From assembly GCF_036320965.1 (NCBI RefSeq), contig NC_092234.1, positions 48,221,954 through 48,285,953 on the forward strand: 64,000 nucleotides of DNA, given 5' to 3'. The DNA is from Panulirus ornatus (lineage: Eukaryota > Arthropoda > Malacostraca > Decapoda > Palinuridae). A program made the translations under genes and the position numbers. The notes under the pieces were generated by a model that did not search any database, was not told where the DNA came from, and saw nothing but the letters and a program-made list of their open reading frames with translations. Below are positions 1-11,615 of the stretch, one piece after another (position 1 is the first letter of the stretch; each line of letters starts with the position of its first letter).

Positions 1-678
1 TCCAGGGTTGCACAGCCGGGGGATGATAGTGGAACACATCAAAGCAACATTGTAGGTGGGGGGCGGGGCCCGAGTGTAGTAGGCCCGCGGACCCAGAGGG
101 TCTTCGTCTCGTCAGAGGAGAAGAGACACTTAAGGTAACATAGTTTACATGTTGATGATGAAGTTCGTGTTAGCGGGTCGGTGGCTAACCACGGCGCCCC
201 TGTGTGTGTGTGTGTGTGTGTGTAGGGAGGGAGGCCTCGTGCCCCGGACCAAGGGCCCAGCCCAGACCAGCCCTACTGGACCTCCGTCCACTCGTCTTCC
301 CAGGGGCGGGGCGGGGAGGGTCGGCGGCGCTGCTTGCTTCCTGAAGGCGGCGGGTACAAGCTGTCATTGTGAAGCAAAGACGGTCTCCCCTCCTCCTTCA
401 CCTGCTCCTCCTCCTCCTTCACCTCCTCCTCCTCCTCCTCCTCCTCCTGCTGTAGCCTGGCTCCTCCTCCCTCCCTCTCTCCCCACCTCCCCATCTCCTT
501 CACGGCGACAGCGCGGGGGTGAAGGGTTACGGAAGGGAGGATGGAATGGGGAAGAGAAATGGGGGGATGGGGGTGGTTTCTTTCGATAAACTCCCAGTGA
601 AGAGAAGAACAACAACATTGTTGACGGAGCTTCGCCCCCGGGGGGGGGGGGGGGGGGGGAGGTGGAGGTACCAACCCT

Positions 679-725
<47 letters not shown>

Positions 726-1014
726 AGTGGAGGGAGTGAGGAGTGAGGGTCACACCTCATTGTTTTTCCCACCCCTCACACACACACACACACAGGGGGG
801 TCACACCTCATCGCTTCCACCACCACACACCCCTCACACGCGCTAGCCTGTGCCACCCACAACACATGGTAATGGGTAATGGGGACAGTATGAGGCCTGG
901 GGCCAGCCTAAGACGGGAGGCGAAACACGCGTCGTCCGAGGCATAGAAACCACCTGTTTACTGCCTCAGGTGACCCCGGTCTGGCCACCCGGGATAGAGA
1001 GGGCCACAACGACG
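1..1014. repeat. Microsatellite-rich start of window
   Basis: (TG)n at 201-223, (TCC)n-like 387-452, a G homopolymer at 640-659, (AC)n at 681-723 and 776-795. No exon is supported; open frames here come from the repeats. Confidence 0.85.
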
Positions 1015-1283
1015 GCATGGGAAGGGCCACACTTCAGGTAATGGCCACAGCGACGGCATGAGAAGGGTCACACTTCAGGCAGTGGCCACACTTCAGGTAG
1101 GGGCCACAGCGACGGCTGTGAGAAGGGTCACACTTCAGGTAGGGGGCCACAGCGACGGCATGAGAAGGGCCACACTTCAGGTGGGGGGCCACAGCGACGG
1201 CATGAGAAGGGCCACACTTCAGGTAGGGGGCCACAGCGACGGCATGAGAAGGGTCACACTTCAGGTAGTGAGCCACATCGGGC

Positions 1284-1285
<2 letters not shown>
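1015..1285. repeat. Minisatellite, unit about 44 bp
   Basis: Roughly six imperfect copies of a unit reading gccacagcgacggcatgaga followed by agggtcacacttcaggtag. It merges at its right end with a (GA)n tract, the last unit ending ggcatgagagag. Confidence 0.9.

Positions 1286-1362
<77 letters not shown>
1285..1362. repeat. (GA)n microsatellite
   Basis: About 38 uninterrupted GA units. Confidence 0.97.
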
Positions 1363-1364
<2 letters not shown>

Positions 1365-1864
1365 GAAGGGGGGAGCCGACTCTCGGAAGGCCACACAGTG
1401 GTGGCGCCAGAGGGCCACAGTGGGATGGCCAGGACAGCAAAAAACACTCCCTGAACATTGCTTTACGAGTCATTAAGCTTTTATACACGATTCCCGCCCG
1501 CGCTGCAGTTTGCCGGATTGTGGCGCACTATATACCCGGGCCAATGAGCAGGGGGGAGCAGTACATTACGAGGCCCGGTGATTGGTGGAGAGGCACGTGT
1601 GTCCTGGGGCCGGCCACGGCACTTGGGGGGAGGGGGGGGCCACCCCCCCCCCCAGATCAAGCCACCAACTTCCATTTAATATTATGTTTGCCCGCGCCAA
1701 CCCCCCCCCCCCCTTTCCATACATTTACGATTCTTCCCCCTTCCTCTCCCTCCCTCTTGACCAGCGTCCGTCTCAATCAGAGGTGGAGCGAAGTGAGTCC
1801 GACGTTCGCAAGTGGAGAGGCGCGAACGCACGTCATTACGTCACGTGGGGGTCGTGGACCAGAC

Positions 1865-1900
<36 letters not shown>

Positions 1901-2139
1901 ACCTCTCCTATAATAGGCAACGGAGTCCTTCTTGTGGATGTGGATTTTTCATGTGGACGTGGCTGGTGGCTGTGGAGGTGATGGGTGATGGGGTGGAGGG
2001 TAAGGTCAGGGTCTGGGGGAGGGGGGGGGAGAAGTGGAGGAGGAGGAGGAGGAGGAGAGAGGGGTAGTAGCTGGCCTTAACTAGCACCACTCATTTCCGG
2101 ATACCCGTTTACCGCTGTTTTTATGTTGACTGTTATGAG
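1363..2139. other. Mixed unique DNA with short microsatellites
   Basis: Contains poly-C/poly-G runs near 1640-1710, (TG)n at 1868-1899 and a (GGA)n run near 2035-2057. No gene is seen. Confidence 0.6.
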
Positions 2140-2500
2140 GTGTTCCGGCAGGGGGGGGAGGGGGAAGGGGGGTAGTGCTTCGGCAGGGGGGGGGAGGAGG
2201 AGAGGGTCGTGTTCCGGCAGCTGGGGAGGTGGTCCTCCGGCAGGGAGGGTGGTGGTGGTGTTCATTTCAACGAAGGAGGTGGTTGGTCCTCCGGCAGGGG
2301 GAGGGTCGTGTTCCGGCAGCTGGGGAGGTGGTCCTCCGGCAGGGAGGGTGTTCTTTCAACGAAGGAGGTGGTCCTCCGGCAGCGAGGGAGGTGGTCCTCC
2401 GGCAGGGAGGGTGGTGGTGGTCTTTCAACGAAGAAGGTGGTCCTCCGGCAGCGAGGGAGGTGGTCCTTCGGCAGGGAGGGTGGCGGAGGGCGTTATACGA
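2140..2500. repeat. Minisatellite with GGAGGTGGTCCTCCGGCAG units
   Basis: About 15 variants of a 19-40 bp unit built on ggtcctccggcaggga. The core is self-complementary (ggagg...cctcc), so single strands could fold into hairpins. Confidence 0.9.
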
Positions 2501-3767
2501 GGGGAAGTTATTCGTCAGTATGGAACCCTTAAGGTGTCAGGTCAAGTATGTCATCCTTAAGGGTCAGGTCAAGGGCCAACAAGGCTGTCGAAACCCTTGG
2601 CAAGGCCCGCACTCTCCTGAAGATGTCGTACCGGCTTCGGGCATAAAGATCTCACCGTTTTCTTCGAAGGTCATCTTGTACTGCTGAAGCGAATTGGGAC
2701 TTAATAAGAAATTCATTGAATTATTTTCATACACCACATCATCTATCCATTTATATTATTATTCATAACGACTAAAAAGTGTGGTACATTATAGTAATCC
2801 TGCGATAGCGTGGAGTTTAATTAACATTATTCATAACCTGATGATCCAAGATGGAGTTAGAGGAGAAACGGGAACCAGATGAGTGAGTTGCTTCGTCGAC
2901 GGCAGAGATAGCTGGAGTACCGCTAGAACGGAGGAGTGAGGGAAAGGCAGAGCGACACAAGTTCTTAGAGATGCCCTTAGCTAAAGACCAGATAGACATG
3001 TCTCTGGATGACGAGGAGAGGCTATGGCAGATAAACAGCTGCCTATCAAGTGTTTATCATTTGGCGTCACGTTAATTCACAATTTCCCTCGTGTTTTGTA
3101 ATTAAAATTTCCTCCCTTGTCTGATTGTCTAGAGCTCTTCTGTATCGTACGCGCTTATTTCTGCTTTATTTTGCGCCTCTCGAACATATCTTCGTAATGA
3201 TAAAAACGCTCATATATTCAAATTGTTCATCCAATTTTCAGCCGATATAATTTTGGTATCCGATCGTCCGGCGCGCCCCTCGCTGCCAGACGTATGATTA
3301 ATATGTCCGTGACTCTACAGATTATTATTAATTAACTAAATTGATCAGTGAGCATCGTGATGTTTTAATGATTACTTATATAAAGTTATTTCCAACGGCT
3401 TTAGAAATCTGTTCGTCAGGAGTAGTTAGCAGATGTGTCACGTTAAGACGAGAAATTTAGAAAGTCGGATGATTTTCGGGTGAAAGAACGGAGTGGTGAG
3501 TGAGAGGCGGCCATGGCAGGTTGAGGGAGGAGGAGGTGGGGGTCGGTCGGACGCTTCAAGTGACGCCAAGCAAAAATGGCGGATGGGGGCGATCCTCATT
3601 TCCAGACTCATTAATCCATTCTAATATCTTGGTATTTTAGGATTAGTCGCCGCTTTAATTATTAAGGCTAATGAAGGGGGAACTGCTCCGCCCTCACCCA
3701 CTCACCCCCTCCCCCTTCTGACCGTCCTCCTCCCTGGCGCCTGAGATTGGCCGGACGAGAATACTCC
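2501..3767. other. Unique, high-complexity DNA; possible regulatory sequence
   Basis: One of the few non-repetitive stretches in the left 10 kb. 3060-3460 is AT-rich and complex, with several TAAT/ATTA homeodomain-type cores (for example near 3335) and no open frame of note. 2817-2999 has a 60-codon open frame on the - strand that I do not recognise. Confidence 0.35.
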
Positions 3768-3950
3768 AAGGATGGGAGGGGGAGGGAGAGTGGTTTTGGA
3801 GGGGAGGAGTGGGAGGGAGAGTGATTTTGGAGGGGAGGAGTGGGAGGGAGAGTGATTTTGGAGGGGAGGAGTGGGAGGGAGAGTGATTTTGGAGGGGAGG
3901 AGTGGGAGGGAGAGTGATTTTGGAGGGGAGGAGGAGGAGGAGGAGGAGGA
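3768..3950. repeat. Minisatellite, unit about 32 bp
   Basis: Five near-identical copies of ggggaggagtgggagggaga followed by gtgattttggag, then a (GGA)n run. Strongly G-rich on the + strand. Confidence 0.93.
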
Positions 3951-4260
3951 CTGAAGATTGTTGTGAGGCCTTTTATCGTTAAGGGTATTTTGACAGGTTT
4001 TGGAGGGAGGGAGGCTGAGTGAGTAGATTTCTTTCTTAGAGGGGGGGGGGGTTAAGTTGGGGGATGGGAAGGGTTGTGGTGGGAAGGGACGGGAAGGGAG
4101 TCTGTGATGGTGTGAGGGGGAAGCTGGAGAGGTCGTGGGATGGAATGGGCTCAGTGGCTGGGTCGGACAGGAAGCTGTGGTAGTGGTGATGGAAGGGGCT
4201 CGTGTTGGTGGGAGGGGGGAAGGTACGTTTTTGTGGGATAGGATGGGAAAGGCTGGCCTC
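3951..4260. other. G-rich unique sequence
   Basis: Purine-biased sequence between two minisatellites, with a G run at 4040-4049. No gene is seen. Confidence 0.5.
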
Positions 4261-5735
4261 TTCAGCACGACGGTACGACCCATCATGAGCACGATGGTAC
4301 GTACGACCGTAGGATGTGATAATTTGGCCTTTGTAAGGGCCTGACATTCTTATACCCTCAAGGTCGTACCGTCGTGCTCATGGGAAGGGTCGTACCGTCG
4401 TGTTCAAGGGATTGGTCGTACCGTCGTGCTCAAGGCGAGGGTCGTACATTCGTGCTCAAGGGGAAGGGTCGTACCGTCGTGCTCAAGGAATAGATCGTAC
4501 TATAGCGCTTCTTATGAGAAGGGTCGTACCCTCGCGCTCAAGTAATGGGTCATGCCGTCGTGCTTCTAATGGGAAGGGTCGTACAGTCGTGCTTCTGATG
4601 GGAAGGATCGTACAGTCGTGCTTCTGATGGGAAGGGTCGTACCGTCGCGCTCAAGGAGTGGGTCTTGCCGTCTTGCTTCTGATGGGAAGGGTCGTACACT
4701 CGCGCTCAAGGATTGGGTCTTGCCGTCGTCCTTCTGATGGGAAGGGTCGTACCGTCGCGCTCAAGGAATGGGTCTTGCCGTCTTGCTTCTGATGGGAAGG
4801 GTCGTACCCTAACGCTCAAGGAATGGATCGCGCCGTCGTGCTTCTGATGGGAAGGGTCGTACAGTCGTGCTTCTGATGGGAAGGGTCGTACCCTCGCGCT
4901 CAAGGGATGGGTCGTGCCGTCGTGCTTCTGATGGAAGGGTCGTACACTCGCGCTCAAGGAATGGGTCTTGCCGTCGTCCTTCTGATGGGAAGGGTCGTAC
5001 CGTCGTGCTCAAGGAATGGGTCGTGCCTTCTTGCTTCTGATGAGAAGGGTCGTAAAGTCATGCTTCTGATGGGAAGGGTCGTACCGTCGCGCTCAAGGAA
5101 TGGGTCGTGCCTTCTTGCTTCTGATGAGAAGGGTCGTAAAGTCGTGCTTCTGATGGGAAGGGTCGTACCGTCGCGCTCAAGGGATGGGTCTTGCCGTCGT
5201 GCTTCTGATGGGAAGGGTCGTACCGTCGTGCTTCTGATGGGAAGGGTCGTAAAGTCGTGCTTCTGATGGGAAGGGTCGTACCGTCGCGCTCAAGGGATGG
5301 GTCTTGCCGTCTTGCTTCTGATGGGAAGGGTCGTACCGTCGTGCTTCTGATGGGAAGGGTCGTAAAGTCGTGCTTCTGATGGGAAGGGTCGTAAAGTCAT
5401 GCTTCTGATGGGAAGGGTCGTACCGTCGTGCTTCTGATGGGAAGGGTCGTAAAGTCATGCTTCTGATGGGAAGGATCGTAAAGTCGTGCTTCTGATGGGA
5501 AGGGTCGTACCGTCGTGCTTCTGATGGGAAGGGTTGTACCGTCGTGCTTCTGATGGGAAGGGTCGTACCGTCGTGCTTCTGATGGGAAGGGTTGTACCGT
5601 CGTGCTTCTGATGGGAAGGGTCGTACCGTCGCGCTCAAGGGATGGGTCGTACCGTCTTGCTTCTGATGGGAAGGGTCGTACCGTCGTGCTTCTGATGGGA
5701 AGGGTCGTACCGTCGTGCCTCTGATGGGAAGGTGA
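4261..5735. repeat. Large minisatellite, GGGTCGTACCGTCGTGCTC family (forward)
   Basis: About 50 copies of a 28-30 bp unit of two interleaved types: gggtcgtaccgtcgtgctca + agggaat, and the same core followed by ttctgatgggaa. Variants differ at a few bases (accgtcg / aaagtcg / accctcg). It extends in looser form from 4261. All ORFs across it are artefacts of the repeat. Confidence 0.95.
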
Positions 5736-5880
5736 AGATAAACTGAAAGAGTAACAGAGGCGAGTATCAGTTGTTACGTGCTGCTGCTGCTGCTGCAGGG
5801 AGAAAAGAAAAAGGAAGGGAGAGAAAAAAAATACGTCCCTACATCAGGGAGTGTTAATGTCTGGAGCTCCTGGCTGAATG
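5736..5880. other. Spacer with a short (CTG)n
   Basis: Contains five CTG units at about 5779-5796 and an A-rich stretch; otherwise unique. Confidence 0.6.
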
Positions 5881-6272
5881 ATACGAAACTTTCTGACGAG
5901 CTGCTCCAACACCAACTCTGGCTAGGGAAACATGGTGACGAGCTGCTCCGTCACCACCTGCGGCCAGGGAAACATGGTGACGAGCTGCTCCACTACCAGC
6001 TCTGGCCAGGGAAACATGGTGACGAGCTGCTCCGCCACCAACTCTGGCCAGGGAAACATGGTGACGAGCTGCTCCAACACCAACTCTGGCCAGGGAAACA
6101 TGGTGACGAGCTGCTCCACCACCAGTTGTGGCCAAGGAAACATGATCACAAGCTGCTTCACCACCAGCTCTGGCCAGGGAAACATGATTACAAACTTTTT
6201 CACCACCAGCTCTGGCCAGGGAAACATGATGACGATCTGCTGCACCACCAGCTCTGGCCAGGGAAACTTGGA
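5881..6272. repeat. Minisatellite, unit 42 bp
   Basis: About nine copies of ctctggccagggaaacatgg followed by tgacgagctgctccaccaccaa. Because 42 is a multiple of three, several frames stay open on both strands, producing a repeat of 14 residues. No start context, splice sites or known domain supports coding. Confidence 0.93.
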
Positions 6273-6904
6273 GAGGGGGAAAAAAATGTGAAAATCCTTA
6301 GTGATAGCATGAGGAAGATACCGGATGAGAACCGTTGGTCACACTGGTCATTTCCTATAGATAGGATATCTGGCCGAGATTTTGTTTACTCAGGATACCC
6401 GTAGGAAGGCCCCCCGGACGAAGAATGAGACGTTTTACGTCACTGGTCAATCCTTTAAAAGTCCTGATTCCTACGTATCCGGTTGCGCCATTCCGTTCGG
6501 CTCGCACGGATTCATCCGGACACATCCTGCGGTTAACCGATGCCTCGTGAGTGACAAGTCCAAGAGGGGGTTGGCGGCAGGAGGTGAGGGAGGCTTCCTT
6601 TCCCTCCCTCCCTCCTTCCTTCCCATGGATCCTTCCCACACCAAGGAAGCCGCTCCCTCCTCCCTCCTTCCTTCCCCCTTGCCATGGATCCTTCCCACAC
6701 CAAGGAAGCCGCTCCCTCCTCCCTCCTTCCCTGCGTGCCTGCTGGAGGCCATACGTATGAGAATGGCGGGCGTTCCGGCTGCGGGAGCCTGTCGCAGCCC
6801 GCCGCTTGAGTGAGGCTTGCACTTCGCCTCAAGGATTACCAACAATTTATCGATACCAGAATTTGTTCTCGGGGAAAAGTTTGCGCGATTTTGGCAGGTT
6901 GTAG
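6273..6904. other. Unique DNA with a 62-bp tandem duplication
   Basis: A pyrimidine-rich unit containing ccttcccacaccaaggaagc is duplicated at about 6612-6735. The rest shows no gene. Confidence 0.6.
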
Positions 6905-7565
6905 AGAAGGGGAGGCTGGGGAGGGAAGGGTGACGGGGAGGGGGGAGTTTAGAGTGACGTGGGGGAGGGGGGAGTTTATGGTGACGGGGAGGAGGGGGGG
7001 AGTTTAGAGTGACGGGGAGGGGGGGAGTTTAGAGTGACGGGGAGGGGGGGAGTTTAGAGTGACGTGGGGAGGGAGTTTAGAGTGACGGGGAGAGGGGGAG
7101 TTTAGAGTGACGGGGAGGGGGGAGTTTAGAGTGACGGGGAGGGGGGGAGTTTAGAGTGACGGGGAGGGGGGCGTTTATGGTGACGGGGAGGGGGGGAGTT
7201 TAGAGTGACGGGGAGGGGGAGTTTAAGGTGACGGGGAGGAGGGGGGAGTTTAGAGTGACGGGGAGGGGGGGGAGTTTAGAGTGACGGGGAGGGGGGGAGT
7301 TTAGAGTGACGGGGAGGGGGGGAGTTTAGAGTGACGGGGAGGGGGGGAGTTTAGAGTGACGTGGGGGAGGGAGTTTATGGTGACGGGGAGGGGGGGGGAG
7401 TTTAGAGTGACGGGGAGAGGGGGAGTTTAGAGTGACGGGGAGGAGGGGGGAGTTTATGGTGACGGGGAGGAGGGGGGGGGAGTTTAGAGTGACGGGGAGG
7501 GGGGGAGTTTAGAGTGACGGGGAGGGGGGGAGTTTAGAGTGACGGGGAGGGGGGAGTTTAGAGGA
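6905..7565. repeat. G-rich minisatellite, unit about 24-27 bp
   Basis: About 25 copies of ggagtttagagtgacgggga followed by a G run of variable length. The regularly spaced runs of 4-9 G are compatible with G-quadruplex formation on the + strand. Confidence 0.95.
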
Positions 7566-8245
7566 ACGGGGAGAATAAGGTGAGACGTGGGGGTGTTGAG
7601 TGACGGATCTACACCCTTGGCTCGTGAAGAGTGGACGTGTCTGAGGATCGGGGGGGCCACATCAGGATGGACGGGAGGAGGCCGGGGGGTCTGGCCACGT
7701 CTGAGGGTCGGGGGGGGGGCCACATCAGGATGGACGAGAGGAGGCCGGGGGGGGGTCTGGCCACGTCTGAGGGTCGGGGCCACATCAGGTTGGATGAAGG
7801 GAGGTGGTCGGGCCACATCAGGAGGGACGAGGGGAGTGGGGGGGGTCTGGCCACGTTTGAGGGGAGGGGCCACATCAGGACGGACGAGGAGTGGTATCTG
7901 GCCACGTCTGAGGGTCGGGCCACATTAGGACGTACGAGGGGTGGTATCTGGCCACGTCTGAGGGTCGGGCCACATTAGGACGTACGAGGGGTGGTATCTG
8001 GCCACGTCTGAGGGTCGGGCCACATGAGAACGGACGAGGGGTGGTATCTGGCCACGTCTGAGGGTCGGGCCACATCAGAACGGACGAATGGTGATAAAAT
8101 GGTCATATCTGAGGGTCGGGGCCACATCAGGACGGACGAATGGTGATAAAATGGCCATATCTGAGGGTCGGGGCCACATTAGGACGGACGAATGGTGATA
8201 AAATGGCCATATCTGAGGATCGTACCACATCAGGACGAATGGAGC
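7566..8245. repeat. Minisatellite, unit about 50 bp
   Basis: About ten copies of tctggccacgtctgagggtc followed by ggggccacatcaggacggacgaggggtgg. The unit changes at about 8090, where aatggtgataaaatggccat replaces part of it, showing a higher-order change along the array. Confidence 0.93.
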
Positions 8246-8631
8246 GTCGCTGGCCGGAATACAGCTGACCTCCAGTACCCACTTGCGGTGAAGATGGAAA
8301 AGAATCATTAAGGAAACCACAGGAAATAAATAATGCCAGAAACAGAAATATAACAAAAAAGATAAAAAAAAAAAGTGTCAGAAACGGAAATATACATAAT
8401 AAAAAGATAAAGAAAACAGGACTGCTACAAGCGATGCCTCACATCACATTTTTTTCCCCCAGAGTGACTCAAGTCATTTCAGTCATTACAAACTCAAGTC
8501 ACCTCAGTCATGATAGACTAAAAGACTCCATTATTCTCCCCCCCCGTACACACTATGTCCGACCAGATTGTGGTTACATAGACAGTGTAGTAGGAAAAGA
8601 GCGCTCCTCTCTCTCTCTCTCTGTCAGTCTG

Positions 8632-8634
<3 letters not shown>
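8246..8634. other. AT-richer unique spacer
   Basis: No gene or clear repeat was recognised; a (CT)n run lies at 8606-8622. Confidence 0.5.
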
Positions 8635-8696
<62 letters not shown>

Positions 8697-8833
8697 AATC
8701 TGATGCTATGAATACTAATAAATGAGAGGCGGTGCTTGGTCGGGGAGAACCTGGGCTTTTGTTGTGGAGGTTACTGTACGTAATTATAGCGGAGGCCCTG
8801 GTGGTCCACGGTGTCGGGAACTGACGCCCTGGC

Positions 8834-8910
<77 letters not shown>
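8635..8910. repeat. (CA)n and (GA)n microsatellites
   Basis: (CA)n at 8635-8692 and (GA)n at 8844-8909, separated by about 150 bp of unique sequence. Confidence 0.96.
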
Positions 8911-8912
<2 letters not shown>

Positions 8913-8934
8913 ATATAGAGTGGTATGGCAGGAG

Positions 8935-9325
8935 GCGGTAGGATGAAGGGAGGGAGGGAAAGAGGGAGGTAGTACGGTGAAGGGAGGGAGGGAAAGAGGG
9001 AGGTAGTACGGTGAAGGGAGGGAGGGAAAGAGGGAAGTGGTACGGTGAAGGGAGAAAGGGAAAGAGGGAGGTGGTGCGATGAAGGGAAAGAGGGAAGTGG
9101 GAGGCGATAGGGTGAAGGGAGAGAGGGAAAGAGAGAGGTGGTAGGGTGAAGGGAAAGAAGGAAAGAGGGAGGTGGTAGGGTGAAGGGAGGGAGGGAAAGA
9201 GGGAGGCGATAGGGTGAAGGGAGAGAGGGAAAGAGAGAGGTGGTAGGGTGAAGGGAGGGAGGGAAAGAGGGAGGTGATAGGGTGAAGGGAGGGAGGGAAA
9301 GTGAGAGATGGTAGGGTGAAGGCGG
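8935..9325. repeat. Minisatellite, unit about 34 bp
   Basis: About 12 copies of gaagggagggagggaaagag followed by ggaggtggtagggt. It is purine only apart from T in the gtggtagggt part. Confidence 0.94.
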
Positions 9326-9790
9326 CATGGGGAGGGAGAAGGAGGGAGTACATTACCCCAGGTAGGCCACGCCTCCCCCAGCCCTTTATTGGTAATCTAA
9401 GAGTAATTGTCCCTTTTACTCCCCAGCTCACACACGGGGCCCCACCATTCCTGGGGAGGGGAGGCGGCAAGGACGAGGCTGGGGAGATGACAGGCTTGTG
9501 TGTGTGTGTGTGTGTGTGGGAGGAGGGGGTTAGCATGCTAGGGGAGATGGCAAGACCGGGGAAGTGGCATGCTGGAGGAGGTGGTAGGTTGGGGAAGTGG
9601 CATGCTGGAGGAGGTGGTAGGTTGGGGAAGTGGCATGGTGGAGGAGATGGGAGGGACTGGTAACAAGAGACCTGATGGTCCATGCCGGGGTTACGTATCT
9701 GTTGTGAAGACCAAAAATGGTGATAGAAACAGGATAGTACATCAGAGGGCATCTCCCTCACCCACCTCTCCCCTCCAGCTCAGCTCTAGG

Positions 9791-9863
<73 letters not shown>

Positions 9864-9900
9864 ATGTAGTATGGGGTGAACATACTGCCTTAGAAAGTTT
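9326..9900. repeat. Short arrays: (TG)n, 33-bp minisatellite, (GA)n
   Basis: (TG)n at 9496-9518; three copies of ggggaagtggcatgctggag + gaggtggtaggtt at 9555-9655; (GA)n at 9792-9861. The sequence between is unremarkable. Confidence 0.85.
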
Positions 9901-10380
9901 ATAGGAAAGCCTGGGTTTGGCACAAGTTCCCTCCCTGTGTTATAACATGGCAGGTACACCTGTGTCCTGTTCCAAACACTGGTTCTTGGTGTGTATGTCA
10001 TTTGTGTTGGTGTATATAGTTATCATCACCTTATATAACTCATACGTTGTACAATGTATATAAATCATACGTTGTACAGTGTGTATATGTACTGTCTATG
10101 TCTTGTCTTATGGCAACTTGGTCGTTGTGTACACAAATGCAATTGATATCACTCCTCCCTTTGTTTCACGTGACGAGGGGGCCCCGGCCCTCTGTGTCCA
10201 TGGGCCCACTTGGGCCCCCCCGTCAACCAACCAACCCCTCTCCCCTGTATTGATGTACTATACCTTGTACTCTCTGTACCTGCCTCCACCTAACCCCCCT
10301 CCACTAGCCATGCCTCCTTCAGCCGTGCTGTCTGCGAAATGTTTTGTCTCTAACATCTGGCAAATGATGATATGAAATTA
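9901..10380. other. Unique spacer, nothing recognised
   Basis: Mixed composition, with a small tandem copy of ataactcatacgttgtacaatg at 10034-10080. No exon or RNA is supported. Confidence 0.5.
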
Positions 10381-10930
10381 GATATTCCACGTTAGAAACT
10401 GGGGTGATGGGGAGCTGGGGAGGCTGGGAGGGAGAGGATTGGGGTGGTGGCAGGCTGGGGTGATGGTTTGCTGGGGAGCTGGGAGGGAGAGGATTGGGGT
10501 GGTGGTCGGCTGGGAGATACGGCAGGCTGGAAGATGTATCAGACGGGGCTCGTGGCAGGCTGATGTTGGCACGCTAGGAGAGGTGTCAAGATGGCTTGGC
10601 GGGAGGAGAGGGAGTTGTCAGGCTGGGGAGTTGGCAGACGGTGAGGGTTTAGGGTGGAGGAGGTGAGGGACTAGAAGGTGGCTGGGGTGGGTTGACGGGG
10701 TTGCGTATCCCCACCTATCCACCTACGTCTTCCACACCTATCCACCTAGATCTCCCCCACCTATTCACCTACGTTTACCCTCACCTGTCCACCAACGTTT
10801 ACCCCACCTATCCACCTACGTTTCCCCCACCTATCCACCTACGTCTCCCCACCTATCCACCAACGTTTCCCTTCACCTATCTACCTACGTCTCCCCCACC
10901 TATCCACCAACGTTTCCCCCAGATCCCATA
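10381..10930. repeat. Degenerate G-rich repeat then C-rich minisatellite
   Basis: 10381-10690 is G-rich with loose ggctgggagg... units. 10705-10925 has about nine copies of a 25-bp unit, cacctatccacctacgtttc followed by cccca, in the opposite strand bias. Confidence 0.85.
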
Positions 10931-11615
10931 ACCGCCTGTCCATCTACCCCTCCCCTAGGCAGCCGCCTACCTGTGCGTACTATCCTCGTTCTTGATCGTT
11001 ATCTCAATAATTCTCCCCCAGTCATGTCGTTCAGTCATTCAGAATCGTTCAGTCACCGTCCATGTGAGGTAACTGGCCATACACTCACACTCACTCAACC
11101 ACCCGACCGCTCCTCAGTCAGTTAGACCAGTCACTCACTGGACCGGCCGACCAGCAAAGCCAGTCACCTATTTTGAACTCTCCGGTCAGCCAGTCACCAG
11201 TTAAAAGGCGACTACTACGGAGGGCCGCTGGTGAGGGAGGGAAGGAGGGAGGGAGGGATGGAGGGCAGTCCTTCCCATTATGGAGGTGATGGTGGGTGGG
11301 ACAGCGCCCCCCAGAGACTAGCATAAACAAGATTGACTCCGGGTTTATCACTTGAGGGGGAGGGGGATCGAACCCCCTTCCCTTCGCTAGTTATCGTCTT
11401 TTATTGCAGTATATGTATCGTAGCACCGCAGCGGCGCCCCCCCCCCCCAACCCCTCACACACACACACACACACACCTCCTTTACTACGATCGCCCCAGA
11501 GATGTGCCGCCCTCCTACCCAGCTCCCCCGATCCGTGTACCGTGGTCTTTGGGTCCAATTAGAAGGTATCAAGCAAACTGTGGAATATTAAGAGATCATT
11601 TTAGTTTCACAAGCC
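10931..11615. other. Unique spacer with (AC)n
   Basis: Contains a short tandem of tcagtca words at 11030-11150, a C run and (AC)n at 11441-11477. No gene is seen. Confidence 0.5.

Noticed and set aside
149..589. Open frame beginning MLMMKFVLAGRWLTTAPLC as a Wnt signal-peptide exon
   Set aside because: Its reading frame runs straight into (TG)n repeats. The leader is weakly hydrophobic and there is no convincing donor with the required phase.
2817..2999. 60-codon open frame on the - strand (SIWSLAKGISKNLC...)
   Set aside because: Not low complexity, and vaguely familiar, but no family could be named and there is no splice or conservation evidence.
4261..5735. CRISPR-like regular array
   Set aside because: The 28-30 bp units are contiguous variants with no unique spacers and no cas genes, and the DNA is eukaryotic. 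It is a minisatellite.
4400..7900. Many long open frames on both strands across the minisatellites
   Set aside because: They follow the repeat period, overlap in several frames, and lack start context, splice sites and known domains.
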